From Luteibacter sp. (GTDB lineage Bacteria > Pseudomonadota > Gammaproteobacteria > Xanthomonadales > Rhodanobacteraceae): a DNA stretch of 64,000 nt. The translations under genes were made by a program, and so were the position numbers. Shown here piece after piece: positions 34,336-43,526 of the stretch. The notes under the pieces are model-generated. The model saw only the letters and a list, made by a program, of their open reading frames with translations. It was not told the DNA's origin and did not search any database. Every line of letters begins with the position of its first letter. The stretch's first letter is position 1. Location of the stretch: the NCBI RefSeq assembly GCF_009912395.1, contig NZ_WNDO01000006.1:151052-215051 (forward strand), written 5' to 3'.

Positions 34336-36330
34336 CTAACCGCCCCCCGCCAACATCGCCCGGATCCGCGCCATATGCGACTCTGCGGTCTCCTTCTTCA
34401 CCTCGGCATCCGCCTCCGGATCCTGCCCATCCCAATGCAGGTCATCCTGCGGTAGCTCATCGAGGAACCGGCTGGGATCGTTCGACAGCACTTCTCCGTA
34501 CTTGCGCGTGCGCGCGGCGAACGACAGCGTCAGCATCTCTTTCGCCCGCGTGATACCGACGTACATCAGGCGACGCTCTTCGTCGAGGCGTCCTTCGTCC
34601 AGCGCGCCTTCGTGCGGCAGCGTGCCGTCCTCGCAACCCACGATAAAGACGAAGCGGAATTCCAGCCCTTTCGCCGAATGCAGCGTCATCATCCGCAGCG
34701 CATTGCCCGGGTCGTCACGATCGGCATGGCTCAGCAAGGCGAGCTGCTGCGCGATGTCGCCGGTGCGGCCACCGTCGCGGCCCATGGCGCGGAACCAGTC
34801 CATCAGCTCGCGGATATTGCCCAGACGACGCTCGCGCAGCGTCTCGTCGGGCGTGGTCGCCGCGATGTGCGCGCCGTATCCGGTCTTTTCCACCACTGTG
34901 GCGACGAGGTCGGCGGCGCTTTCATGCACGGCGTGGCTGCGCAGTTCGTCCATCAGGCGCGAGAAGCTGGCCAATGCCGAGGCCGGGCGCGCCGAGATGC
35001 TTTTCAGCGCGGCGTCGCTGCGCGCGGCGTCCAGCAGCGAGGCATTTCGCGTCTGCGCGATCTGGCCCAGCTTCTCCAGCGAGGTGGAGCCGATCTCGCG
35101 CTTGGGTACGTTCACCACGCGCAGGAAGGCCGCGTCGTCGGTGGGGTTGGTGAGCAGGCGCAGATAGCAAAGGATGTCCTTCACTTCCGCACGATCGAGG
35201 AACGACAGCGCACCGCTGAGGTGATACGGCACGCGTGCCAGGCGCAAGGCCTTTTCGAGCGGACGTGCCTGGAAGTTGCCGCGATACAGGATGCAGAAAT
35301 CGTCCCAGCGGCAGCCCTTGTCCTTGTACTTCTCGTGCAGCGTCGCCGCGATGGCCGCGATGCGCTCCGCCTCGTGGTCGCCGTCCTTGCACTCGATCAC
35401 GCGAATGGGCGGACCTTCGACATGGTCGCTCCACAGCTTCTTCTCGTGGACGTGCGGATTGTTCGCGATGAGATGGTTCGCCGCGCGCAGGATACGTTTG
35501 GCGCAGCGGTAATTCTGTTCAAGCTTGATGACCCGCAGTTGCGGGAAGTCGCGGCCGAGCTGGTCGATGTTCTCGGGGTTGGCGCCGCGCCAGGCGTAGA
35601 TGCTCTGGTCGTCGTCGCCCACGCAGGTGAACCGCGCCTTCGGGCCGGCGATGGTCTTGAGCAGACGATACTGCGCGTCGTTGGTGTCCTGGTATTCGTC
35701 CACCAGCAGGTAGCGCAGGCGCTCCTGCCAGATGGCCCGCGCGTCGGCGTCGGTTTCCAGGATGCGCAGCGGCAGGCGGATCAGGTCGTCGAAATCCACC
35801 GCGTTGAACGCGGCGAGACGCTGCTGGTAGAGGTCGTAGATCGTCGCGGCCTCGATCTCACGTGGCGAGCGCGCGGCGGCCATGGCTTCCTCGGGCGTGA
35901 GACCCGAGTTCTTCGCCTTGCCCAGCAGGTTGCGGATGCCCATGATCACCTCGGGCTTCACGCCCTTGGGCGACAGCTCCTTGATCATGTTGGCGCTGTC
36001 TTCGGCGTCCAGCACCGAGAAGCCGCGGCGCAGCTGCGCGCGCTCGTGCTCGATCTGCAGGAACTTGAGGCCCAGCGCGTGGAACGTGCAGACGGTCAGC
36101 GCACGGGCAGCGTCGTCGGAAATCAGCTTGCCGACACGCTCGCGCATCTCCTTCGCGGCCTTGTTGGTGAAGGTGATCGCGGCGATCTTCTCCGCGGCCA
36201 GGTGCCGCCGGGAGATCAGGTGCGAGATCTTCTCCGTGATGACGCGGGTCTTGCCGGAGCCGGCGCCGGCCAGCACGAGGAGGGGACCGTCGCAGTACTC
36301 GACGGCCGCGTGTTGTTGGGGATTGAGCAT
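34336..36330 (-). CDS. rep: ATP-dependent DNA helicase Rep
   Basis: A 664-residue 3'-5' superfamily 1A helicase that clears obstacles ahead of the replication fork. Motifs in order: MLNPQQHAAVEYCDGPLLVLAGAGSGKTRVI (Q motif and Walker A), ITFTNKAAKEMRERV (Ia), LLVDEYQDTN (II), CVGDDDQSIYAWRGA (III), LEQNYRC (IV), MTLHSAKGLEFRFVFIVGCEDG (V) and LDEERRLMYVGITRAKEML (VI). Length is close to E. coli Rep (673). The start at 36330 is the conserved MLNPQQ; an ATG at 36435 would add 35 low-quality residues. Divergent from tdk. Confidence 0.95.
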   Translation of the reverse strand: MLNPQQHAAVEYCDGPLLVLAGAGSGKTRVITEKISHLISRRHLAAEKIAAITFTNKAAKEMRERVGKLISDDAARALTVCTFHALGLKFLQIEHERAQLRRGFSVLDAEDSANMIKELSPKGVKPEVIMGIRNLLGKAKNSGLTPEEAMAAARSPREIEAATIYDLYQQRLAAFNAVDFDDLIRLPLRILETDADARAIWQERLRYLLVDEYQDTNDAQYRLLKTIAGPKARFTCVGDDDQSIYAWRGANPENIDQLGRDFPQLRVIKLEQNYRCAKRILRAANHLIANNPHVHEKKLWSDHVEGPPIRVIECKDGDHEAERIAAIAATLHEKYKDKGCRWDDFCILYRGNFQARPLEKALRLARVPYHLSGALSFLDRAEVKDILCYLRLLTNPTDDAAFLRVVNVPKREIGSTSLEKLGQIAQTRNASLLDAARSDAALKSISARPASALASFSRLMDELRSHAVHESAADLVATVVEKTGYGAHIAATTPDETLRERRLGNIRELMDWFRAMGRDGGRTGDIAQQLALLSHADRDDPGNALRMMTLHSAKGLEFRFVFIVGCEDGTLPHEGALDEGRLDEERRLMYVGITRAKEMLTLSFAARTRKYGEVLSNDPSRFLDELPQDDLHWDGQDPEADAEVKKETAESHMARIRAMLAGGG

Positions 36331-36452
36331 CGGATCGGCCGGGGCGGACTGGCGGACGAGGTCCCGGATGGTAGCAGGTGCCAGGGGAGGGGGCTCAGGA
36401 CCGGGATGCCCGGTTTGGGTACCATGTCCGGTCACGAACGGACCGGGCCCGC

Positions 36453-37106
36453 ATGGCTAAGCTGTATTTCTATTACTCGGCAATGAACGCCGGCAAGACC
36501 ACGACCCTGCTGCAGAGCGCCCACAACTACCACGAGCGCGGCATGCGGACGCTGATCCTCACCCCGGCGCTGGACAACCGCTTCGGGGAAGGCGTGGTGG
36601 CGTCCCGTATCGGCCTCCAGGCGCGCGGCCTGCGCTTCGACGGCGAGGCGGACGTGCTGGCCCTGGTCGAGGCGGACATCGCCGCCAAGGGGCCGCTGCA
36701 CTGCGTCCTGGTGGACGAGGCCCAGTTCATGAGCAAGGCCCAGGTCTGGCAGCTCTCCGACGTGGTGGACCGCCTGGGCATCCCGGTGCTGGCCTATGGC
36801 CTGCGCACCGATTTCCGTGGCGAGCTTTTCGAGGGCAGCCGCTACCTGCTGGCCTGGGCGGACAATCTCGAGGAGATCAAGACGATCTGCCACTCGGGTC
36901 GCAAGGCCACCATGGTCGTCCGCGTGGATGAACAGGGCCGCGCCGTCACCCAAGGCCCCCAGGTTGAGATCGGCGGCAACGACCGCTATGTCTCCGTGAG
37001 CCGTGCCGAGTTCAAGAGCATCACGGCCGGCGATGGCCGGATCGAGCTCCAGCAGCCCCCGCTGCCACTCGGCGAGAACGACACCAACGAAGGAAATTCC
37101 GCGTGA
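36453..37106 (+). CDS. tdk: Thymidine kinase lacking most zinc ligands
   Basis: The 217-residue enzyme phosphorylates thymidine for salvage. Phosphate loop [12 protein letters not shown] (8-19), [14 protein letters not shown] with the catalytic Glu89-Ala-Gln, and [18 protein letters not shown] are all present. The lasso region is normal ([14 protein letters not shown]), but the C-terminal zinc site is degraded. Where E. coli Tdk has CxC...CxxH, this protein has Cys146, Ser148, Ser183 and Glu186. Activity may be retained without zinc. The start at 36453 is 122 bases from the divergent rep start. Confidence 0.93.
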   Translation: MAKLYFYYSAMNAGKTTTLLQSAHNYHERGMRTLILTPALDNRFGEGVVASRIGLQARGLRFDGEADVLALVEADIAAKGPLHCVLVDEAQFMSKAQVWQLSDVVDRLGIPVLAYGLRTDFRGELFEGSRYLLAWADNLEEIKTICHSGRKATMVVRVDEQGRAVTQGPQVEIGGNDRYVSVSRAEFKSITAGDGRIELQQPPLPLGENDTNEGNSA

Positions 37107-37879
37107 CCGAGACGACGACCCCCGCCGCCGAATGGCCGCGCCCCTACTGGCAGCCCAGCGACGAGCAGGCTGTCCTGCTCTACTTCGTGTTCGGTGCGTT
37201 CGACGAGGACGTGCTCATCCCGTCGTCGAAATACGGTAGCCCGGGCCTGCCCGAAGGCATCGAGATGCAGCGCATGCAAAACAGCGTGCTGGCCCGCTGG
37301 GACGGCTATCCGCTCTCCGGCGCGCTCGGTGAACTGCTGAAAGAAGACAGCCCGGAAGGCTTCCAGGCCGCCAAGGCCGCGCCGCACGTCATGGTGATCC
37401 GCGGCCGCTTCCCGGATCGCGAGAGTCTCGATTACCTACGCGACACCCTCGGTGTCGTGGCCGCGCTGACCGAGGTCGGTGGCAAGGTCGTGGTCGATCC
37501 GCAGATCCTCACCCTGTTCGAGGCGAAGGACTGGCGTGAGCACTACCTGGTGCCCGGTGGCGCGCCGCCGCGCCACCACGTGCTGATCCTGTGCAGCCCC
37601 GAGGAAGGTACCAAGGGCCGTTCGTGGATCCGTACGCGCGGCATGCGCAAGTTCGGTCGCCCCGACATCAGCGTCACCAATGTGCCTGATCGCGACATCG
37701 ATAGCGTCGGCGTGCTCACGGAGAACTTCGTCGAGCTGGCCGCGCTGGGATCGCGTTTCGAGGAGGGCCAGCTGATCGACGTCACGGGCGTGCGTGGTGG
37801 CCTGAAGATCGCCCTGTCGGGTGACGAGACCGATCCGCGCTTCAACAATTCGCATGCGGCGATGCGCTGGCCGGATTGA
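37103..37879 (+). CDS. Conserved hypothetical protein, coupled to tdk
   Basis: A 258-residue soluble protein of unknown function. The GTG start at 37103 overlaps the tdk stop by 4 bases, so it is probably translated from the tdk message. The sequence is acidic and has no signal or membrane segment. Recognisable patterns include [62 protein letters not shown], and [35 protein letters not shown] did not recognise a known family. Codon use and GC match neighbours, so it looks like a native gene. Confidence 0.85.
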   Translation: MTETTTPAAEWPRPYWQPSDEQAVLLYFVFGAFDEDVLIPSSKYGSPGLPEGIEMQRMQNSVLARWDGYPLSGALGELLKEDSPEGFQAAKAAPHVMVIRGRFPDRESLDYLRDTLGVVAALTEVGGKVVVDPQILTLFEAKDWREHYLVPGGAPPRHHVLILCSPEEGTKGRSWIRTRGMRKFGRPDISVTNVPDRDIDSVGVLTENFVELAALGSRFEEGQLIDVTGVRGGLKIALSGDETDPRFNNSHAAMRWPD

Positions 37880-37930
37880 TATCGACGATCGAGCATGGGC
37901 TGGGCCGTCCAGGGACGGCCCAGCCACGGT

Positions 37931-39643
37931 TCATCGATTGGATGCTTCCATGAGGACGCCGGACACCTTTCCGTCTAGGCCATTCTTTCGGTAGAACGTT
38001 GCGCGGTAGCTGGGGTCGCTTACGCTCTGCTCGAAGGTGGGCAGTGAGAAGTACTTGATGTCCTTGAGGATCTCGATCTGGATGTTATCGTCCTTGTGGG
38101 CGCCATTCGGGCTGTCGTAGATGGTGACGTGCTGCCCTTTTTTCATGTTGTAGAAACGGGCTGAGCGCGCTTCGTCGTTGTCGCAGCCATAGGGATCATG
38201 CTGGAAGTTCACGAATTGCCTTCCGCTGCCTGGCATGACCAGGGTGCAGACGATGTTCTGCGACGTATGGTTTCCTTCGTAGAACACGATCATGGGTGGC
38301 TCCGGATATCCCAGCGTCACCGAGGACACTTTTCCATCCAGGCCATTGTTGTGGTTCACCCACTTGAGAAGGATGCCATCGGGCCAGCGGGCAGTTTCGA
38401 ACGAGTTGATCGTGATCTTCTCGAAGTCCTTCGTCACCTCCAGGGTCGTCCAGTCGTCCTCCCTTGAGCGGGACGGCGAGTCGTAGATCGAAATCACCGA
38501 GCCGGCCTTCAGGTTGAGGAGCGTGGCCGATCGAGCCTCGTCGTTCTCGCAGCCGCTGACCCGCTGGTTGGATGCCTGGAAGTTCACGGCGTATGGACGT
38601 CCCGTGTAGGGGATGGCGCAGACCGCGTCCTGCGTCGCGTTGTTGCCTTCCCAAAGCACCATGCCACCATGGCTAAGCGTCGCGGCGTACTCGAGCGCGT
38701 CGCCCTGGTGGTAGAAATCGACGGCGATGAAGTTCGGTGTCCGGTCGGTCTTCGCGCGACACTTGTCCTCGACCCGCTTCCACAGGTTCGAGAGATTGTT
38801 ATCCGACCGCGCGTGCAGTGTTTCACCCTGGCTGTGGAACTGATTCATCAGGAACAGGCTGGGCCAGCGCTTCCCGCTGAACTTGACTTGCTTGTTGTTG
38901 AGCGCAGGCTTGAAGGGATGGTTGTCGCACGACCAGTTGTGGCTAAAGATGGTGTCGCCGAGATTCCAGTTGTTTTCTACCATGGCGTCACGATCGAGCA
39001 TGACGGTCGCCTTGCCATTGCCCACGTTGAACGTACCGTGGTTGCTCGTGCTGTCGGTGAACAGCAGGATGCGCTGCCCCTTGGCGATCATCTGGCGAGC
39101 GGTCGGCCATTCGGCGCTGTCCGGCCAGGACGCGGGGTCGAAGGTCATGTTTGCCAGACCTGGGGAAAGCTTGAGTTCCGCTTCCAGCTGGGCTTTCGTT
39201 ACCTGGTCTTCGAAGAAAACGGTAAGGATCGCCTCGGGATGCTGTTGCATATGGGGCAGAATGTCTTCGTTGAACCAGTTGGCCAGCGAATAGATTTTCG
39301 TATTGATGGGGTTGGTGCAGCTTTCGTGGCAAACGAAGACGCGACCCTTGTATTCATGCAGGTCCAGCATCAGTCCACCCACGCCATCGCGGAGCTGGGT
39401 CCCTATGTTCTTGTCCTGGTTGCGGAGGATCGGAGTGTAGTAAGCGAAGGAGTTATGCGTGGCCGCAAAGGTGAGCTGATTGAACGGGCGATCCAGCGGA
39501 ATGCCGAACGGCTGGGAGGGAACGCCCTCGGGCATCGCCGACGTGGTGAGGGGGGCGATGGGGGGCGTGGTGTATCCAGCCGAGGCGAAGCCGGGCAATA
39601 CGGAGGCGAGCGAAAGCAATAAGCGTGCGAGCGAAGGTCGCAT
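37931..39643 (-). CDS. Secreted PI-PLC X-domain-like protein with two repeated C-terminal domains
   Basis: 570 residues with a signal peptide (about 1-22). Residues 50-320 resemble a phosphatidylinositol-specific phospholipase C X domain: FAATHNSF with His63, GGLMLDLHEYKG, and FVCHESC with His106 stand where the two catalytic His lie. Residues 328-442 and 453-564 are a duplicated domain, each with WEGN/YEGN, a GCxNDEARSA motif, SIYDSP/TIYDSP and NGLDGKVS near the end, possibly a beta/gamma-crystallin-like or carbohydrate/Ca-binding module. AAGGAATTCATC precedes the ATG. GC is clearly below that of its neighbours, suggesting transfer. Confidence 0.82.
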   Translation of the reverse strand: MRPSLARLLLSLASVLPGFASAGYTTPPIAPLTTSAMPEGVPSQPFGIPLDRPFNQLTFAATHNSFAYYTPILRNQDKNIGTQLRDGVGGLMLDLHEYKGRVFVCHESCTNPINTKIYSLANWFNEDILPHMQQHPEAILTVFFEDQVTKAQLEAELKLSPGLANMTFDPASWPDSAEWPTARQMIAKGQRILLFTDSTSNHGTFNVGNGKATVMLDRDAMVENNWNLGDTIFSHNWSCDNHPFKPALNNKQVKFSGKRWPSLFLMNQFHSQGETLHARSDNNLSNLWKRVEDKCRAKTDRTPNFIAVDFYHQGDALEYAATLSHGGMVLWEGNNATQDAVCAIPYTGRPYAVNFQASNQRVSGCENDEARSATLLNLKAGSVISIYDSPSRSREDDWTTLEVTKDFEKITINSFETARWPDGILLKWVNHNNGLDGKVSSVTLGYPEPPMIVFYEGNHTSQNIVCTLVMPGSGRQFVNFQHDPYGCDNDEARSARFYNMKKGQHVTIYDSPNGAHKDDNIQIEILKDIKYFSLPTFEQSVSDPSYRATFYRKNGLDGKVSGVLMEASNR

Positions 39644-39982
39644 GATGAATTCCTTGTCATCATGGGGATGCAAATCCGTGCCGCTTGGGGACGCGACAGG
39701 TATCGATGTGGGGTGGCGCCGACCGGCGCGAGTCGGGGAAGTGGCTACATGGCGATACGATCCTTGTTCGCAAGTTCAGTGCGTAGGGGATCGTGTCATG
39801 CACCTGGTGCACACGCACGGAGTTTTCCATGCGAATTGTCTTCTTTCGCTGAAAGATGGCTCAGGATAAGGATTTAAGCGTGTGGGCGATCACTGACGCC
39901 TGCATGGTCATTCGATGGCACGACGCATCGGCATGTGAGAAGCATCGCCCATGCCGGTCGGTGCGTCGTCTCGCTCGTGGGG
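39644..39982. other. Gene-free 339-base region
   Basis: No credible coding region was found. The stretch is less GC-rich than the surrounding genes. It should contain the promoter of the phospholipase-like gene at its left end. The short open frames in it have no ribosome-binding site and no recognisable protein character, and no repeat or hairpin stands out. Confidence 0.5.
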
Positions 39983-40795
39983 TCAGCGCTGGCAGGTGGG
40001 GCAGTAGAAGGACGCACGTTGTCCGAGTGTCACGACACGGATGGGTGTGGAGCACACCTTGCATGCTTCGCCGGCACGTCCGTAGGCGAACAACTCCTGG
40101 AAGAAGTAGCCCGGTGCGCCATCGGGCGAGAGGAAGTCGCGAAGCGTGGTGCCGCCACGCGTGATCGCGTAGGCAAGGATGCGCTTCACCTCGGTCGCCA
40201 GCTTTGCATAACGCTCGCGCGATACCTTGCCAGCCGCGCGGCGCGGGTCGATACCCGCGGCGAACAGCGCCTCGCTCGCGTAGATGTTGCCGACGCCGAC
40301 CACGACGGCGTTGTCCATGAGGAAGGTCTTCACGGGCGCGGAGCGTCCGCGTGACAGGTGCCAGAGCAGGTCGCCGTCGAAGTCGTCGGTGAGTGGCTCG
40401 GGACCGATGCCTTCCAGTAGTTCGTGCGTTTCGCCGGGTGCTTGCCACAACAACGCGCCGAACCGGCGCGGATCGGTAAAGCGCAGCAGCTTGTCGTCTT
40501 CCAGCACGATGTCCACGTGGTCGTGCTTGTTCACCGGCGTATCCGTCGGCAGCACGCGCAGCATGCCCGACATGCCCAGGTGGAGCAGGGCGGTGCCCAC
40601 CTGCGTCCGTAACAGAAGGTACTTGGCGCGCCGATCCACGCTGTCGATCACCTGGCCCGGGAGCAGGCGGGATACCTCGTCGGGAATGGGCCAGCGAAGG
40701 TCCGGGCGACGCAGCACCACCCGGCTGACACGACGGCCTTCCAGGTGCGGAGCGATCCCGCGACGGGTGGTTTCGACTTCGGGCAGTTCAGGCAT
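39983..40795 (-). CDS. mutM: Formamidopyrimidine-DNA glycosylase
   Basis: 270 residues. It removes 8-oxoguanine and other oxidised purines from DNA with AP-lyase activity. Pro2-Glu3 (MPELPEVET) supplies the catalytic N-terminal proline. RAKYLLLR carries the catalytic Lys, LGMSGMLRV and [12 protein letters not shown] follow, and the helix-two-turn-helix includes [17 protein letters not shown]. The C-terminal zinc finger is CKVC...CPTC ([19 protein letters not shown] then YCPTCQR). Length equals the family norm. It stands alone, with a REP pair upstream. Confidence 0.97.
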   Translation of the reverse strand: MPELPEVETTRRGIAPHLEGRRVSRVVLRRPDLRWPIPDEVSRLLPGQVIDSVDRRAKYLLLRTQVGTALLHLGMSGMLRVLPTDTPVNKHDHVDIVLEDDKLLRFTDPRRFGALLWQAPGETHELLEGIGPEPLTDDFDGDLLWHLSRGRSAPVKTFLMDNAVVVGVGNIYASEALFAAGIDPRRAAGKVSRERYAKLATEVKRILAYAITRGGTTLRDFLSPDGAPGYFFQELFAYGRAGEACKVCSTPIRVVTLGQRASFYCPTCQR

Positions 40796-40884
40796 GGGCG
40801 GAAGATGGGGCTTGGGTGCGTTGCTGGCAAGCCTGGCGTGGCGACAACCCAGCCGTTGCCCACCGCCGTTGCCGTAATGTCGTT

Positions 40885-40965
40885 GTAGGAGCGCGCTTGC
40901 GCGCGATCCCGCGGCAGCGGGCCAGATTGCCGCTGCCGCGGGATCGCGCGCAAGCGCGCTCCTAC
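40885..40965. repeat. REP pair 11, supplying a stop codon
   Basis: Head-to-head pair with a longer spacer that contains the palindrome CCCGCGGCAGCGGG and its mirrored copy GCTGCCGCGGG. The right arm (ending CTCCTAC) provides the TAG stop (40964-40962) of the DUF4340-like gene. Confidence 0.87.
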
Positions 40966-41423
40966 AGAAGGCGAGGGGCTCTGGGTAACGCTTGGGCTGG
41001 CACGAGCGCGATCCGGTCGCCGACGCGGGCGTAGCGCTGCTTGCCCAGCGCCGTCATCTCGCCGAAGGCGATGCGCTGGCCGTCGATGACCAGGACGGCC
41101 AGGGGCGGTGCCAGGCCGATTTTCGCGGGGTCGAAATCGCTGGCGGCTTTCCAGTCGTTGACGGGGGTGGCGGCCAGCGAGGCCAGTTCCGCCGCGCGAC
41201 CTTCGTCCGTGGGGGCGCCAGAGGCATCGACCCAGCGGCCGTCACGCCGGTCGAAGCGCTGCGCAGAGTAGCCCTTCAAGCTCACTTCGAGGTGACCGAC
41301 CGTGTCCGGATCCAGTGCGGTTAGCAGGTGCGCACGCGCATCCGCCTCGTCGGCATGCCACTGCCATACGACGGCGGCGACCAGCGCCGCCAATACCGCC
41401 AGTGCGATCAGCCTCGCCTTCAT
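40962..41423 (-). CDS. Small DUF4340-like protein of the Gld-type ABC module
   Basis: 153 residues with an N-terminal membrane anchor ([22 protein letters not shown]). The body has the DUF4340 pattern: [15 protein letters not shown], a helical [59 protein letters not shown]. The full-length family is longer, so this is a short version. It directly follows the GldG-like gene (1-base gap), an order repeated in many ABC-2 systems with GldG. Function unknown, probably periplasmic and part of the same transport complex. Confidence 0.78.
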   Translation of the reverse strand: MKARLIALAVLAALVAAVVWQWHADEADARAHLLTALDPDTVGHLEVSLKGYSAQRFDRRDGRWVDASGAPTDEGRAAELASLAATPVNDWKAASDFDPAKIGLAPPLAVLVIDGQRIAFGEMTALGKQRYARVGDRIALVPAQALPRAPRLL

Positions 41424-41424
41424 G

Positions 41425-42771
41425 TCAGCGCCTCCGACGACGCCAGGCGATGCCCGCGCCCAGTCCGAGCAGGATCAGCGGCAGGGCGATGAGGAAACCG
41501 AAGGTGATCGCGTTGAGTCCCGTCTGCGACAGCGCGATCACGCGATCGGGCGCGCCACGCGCGGGCAGGTTCACCAGCACGTCGTCGCCGAGCAGCCAGT
41601 CGATCACGCGCTCGCCGAGGGCGCGATTGCCGCCGTTACCGACGAAGGTATTGGACAGGAAATCGCCGTCGCCGATCACCACGGCGCGCTGTTCGCTACG
41701 GGTCGGGTTCGGTGACAGCCGGTTGAGCGCGAAGCCGAAGTCCAGCGGCCCCTTCAGTTCCCCGTTCTCCGGATGGAAGGCGATCGTCGAGGCGTTCTGG
41801 TTGTCGATGCCGCCGAACGCCGTCCAGCTGCGTTCGCCCGAACGCAGGAAGGGCACCACGGCCCAGTCGTGCGCCGAGACCTGCGCAAGCGCGGACACCT
41901 GCGGAAACAGCGTCGTATCGCGGAAGGCGCGAGTGATCGCATGGAACGGGTAGTCGCCGACCACGACGATGCGCGGGTCCTGCACGTTGAGCGTGCTGCC
42001 CTGTCCGTCGACCAGCACGCCTGGCAGTACGCGGATGCCGAGCACATCGGCGAGCGGGCCGGTGCCGAGATCGTCGTTGGTTGGCTCGGTGAGCCACAGC
42101 AGGTTGCCACCGTCACGCACGTAATCGACCAGCGCACTCACGCTGCCGGCAGGCAGCGCGGCGACCGGGCTGGCGAGCACGACGAGGTCGGTGTGTTCGG
42201 GCACGCCGCGTGTCTGGCTGAAGTTGAGTGGCACCGCGCGCACACCGCGCCGCTCGACCTGGCCCATGAAAACGCCCAGGTCGGCATTGGCGCGGCCGTC
42301 CGCCTGGCGTTCGCCGTCGCCGGTGACGAAGGCGATCACGCGTTCGCCGCCGCGCGCCAGTCGTTCGAGCGCGTTGGAGAGGTTTCGCTCGTTGATCGGG
42401 CTTTCCACGCGCTGCTCGTGTCCTTGGTAACGGACCAGCAACGCGCCGTCGCCACCGATACCCAACTGACGTGAAGCGGCCGGATCGAGGTCGGGGTCGA
42501 CGAAGGACAGCGAGAGGTCCTTCTTTTCGCGCAGGTAGCGTTCCATGGCACCGGCGATCTGCTCGCGCAGCGGGCCGGTCGGCGAGATGTAGCCGACCAC
42601 CTCGACCGGGCCCTCCAGCGTGCGCAGCACGGCCACGCTTTCCGGTGCGAGGCTGGCGCGCGCGCCGCGCGTCCAGTCGCTCGTCCAGCCATGTCGTGCG
42701 CTGAGGAAGCCGATGCAGCCTGCGCCGACGAGCAGCGCGATGACGAAGAACAGGCGATCGAAACGACGCAT
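41425..42771 (-). CDS. GldG-like ABC-2 auxiliary protein
   Basis: 448 residues with an N-terminal membrane anchor (FDRLFFVIALLVGAGCIGFLS) and a C-terminal membrane helix (NAITFGFLIALPLILLGLGAGIAWRRRRR). Between them lies a large extracytoplasmic domain with VIAFVTGDGERQADGRANADLGVF, TDLVVLASPVAALPAGSVSALVDYVRDGGNLLWLTEP and VVIGDGDFLSNTFVGNGGNRALGERVIDWLLGDD, which is the GldG/ABC-type auxiliary family. In Bacteroidetes GldG belongs to the gliding apparatus; in Proteobacteria the role is unknown. The start at 42771 overlaps the permease stop. Confidence 0.87.
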   Translation of the reverse strand: MRRFDRLFFVIALLVGAGCIGFLSARHGWTSDWTRGARASLAPESVAVLRTLEGPVEVVGYISPTGPLREQIAGAMERYLREKKDLSLSFVDPDLDPAASRQLGIGGDGALLVRYQGHEQRVESPINERNLSNALERLARGGERVIAFVTGDGERQADGRANADLGVFMGQVERRGVRAVPLNFSQTRGVPEHTDLVVLASPVAALPAGSVSALVDYVRDGGNLLWLTEPTNDDLGTGPLADVLGIRVLPGVLVDGQGSTLNVQDPRIVVVGDYPFHAITRAFRDTTLFPQVSALAQVSAHDWAVVPFLRSGERSWTAFGGIDNQNASTIAFHPENGELKGPLDFGFALNRLSPNPTRSEQRAVVIGDGDFLSNTFVGNGGNRALGERVIDWLLGDDVLVNLPARGAPDRVIALSQTGLNAITFGFLIALPLILLGLGAGIAWRRRRR

Positions 42772-43526
42772 CACTGGCGCTCCCGGTCGGCGCCGAGGCG
42801 ACGCACGGCGAGGGTGAGCGATACGCCGATCGCCAATGCGAACCAGACGATGTCGGCCGACGACACCAGCCCGCGCAGCAGGTTCTGCAGGTGCGTCGCC
42901 AGGGTCAGCCATTCGAGGAAGCCGCCGCTGACGCCGGCCGCCTGGGCGCCGCGATCGATCGTCCACAGCGCGAGAGTGACGATGAGCGCTGCCGCCGCTG
43001 CGATGGCCGGAAAGCCGGTGGCGGCCGAGCAGGCGATGCCGACGGCGGCGAGTGTCGCCAGGGTCAGCGCGGTGCCGAGCGTGGCGGCGGCGAGCTTGCC
43101 CCAGTCGGCGGTGCCATGCGCGCCCACGGCCAGCGGCATCGCCAGCGTGGCGAGCAGCCACAGGCCCAGCCAGGCGAGCACCGCAAGGTATTTGCCCAGC
43201 ACGATCCGCCATGCGGGCAGGCCGGTGGAGAGCAGCAGGGGCAGGGTGCCGGTGCGACGTTCGCCGGCCAGCGACGACATGGTCATCAACGGCACGACCA
43301 GAAAGGCCAGCTTCACCAGCTCGGCGAGCAGGGGGATCGCGACCAGGTCGGTGAAACCCGGTGCGTCGGCCAGGGCGGCAAGCTTCACCTGCGCGCCGAG
43401 GAACTGGCCCAGGCCCAGCACGAAGGTCCAGGCCAGCCAGGCGATGGTGAGCGCCGCCAGCGCCCAGGCGAGCGGGCGGACGGCGAGTCGGCGCAGTTCC
43501 AGCCGGGTCATCGCGGTCAGGCTCAT
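42771..43526 (-). CDS. ABC-2 permease of the Gld-like module (GldF-like)
   Basis: 251 residues with six hydrophobic segments. The sequence FLVVPLMTMSSLAGERRTGTLPLLLSTGLPAWRIVLGKYLAVLAW is the ABC-2 permease hallmark (a conserved SLAxERRxGTL loop after the second membrane segment). The start at 43526 (MSLTAMTRLELRRL) overlaps the ATPase stop by 4 bases; an upstream in-frame ATG at 43637 would put 37 charged residues in front. Partner of the adjacent ATPase and GldG-like proteins. Confidence 0.87.
   Translation of the reverse strand: MSLTAMTRLELRRLAVRPLAWALAALTIAWLAWTFVLGLGQFLGAQVKLAALADAPGFTDLVAIPLLAELVKLAFLVVPLMTMSSLAGERRTGTLPLLLSTGLPAWRIVLGKYLAVLAWLGLWLLATLAMPLAVGAHGTADWGKLAAATLGTALTLATLAAVGIACSAATGFPAIAAAAALIVTLALWTIDRGAQAAGVSGGFLEWLTLATHLQNLLRGLVSSADIVWFALAIGVSLTLAVRRLGADRERQ

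Noticed and set aside
30887..34435. A continuous minus-strand open frame of 1182 codons
   Set aside because: It covers the TonB receptor and the MidA methyltransferase on the other strand, has shadow-like composition (Arg, Val, Glu, His), no ribosome-binding site and no family motif. It is a by-product of high third-position GC.
36331..36435. 35-residue extension of Rep to an upstream ATG
   Set aside because: Rep-family proteins start at MLNPQQ. The extension is Pro/Gly/His-rich and reaches close to the divergent tdk start.
39644..39982. Possible small genes in the phospholipase-mutM gap
   Set aside because: No frame has a ribosome-binding site or recognisable composition, and they overlap each other on both strands.
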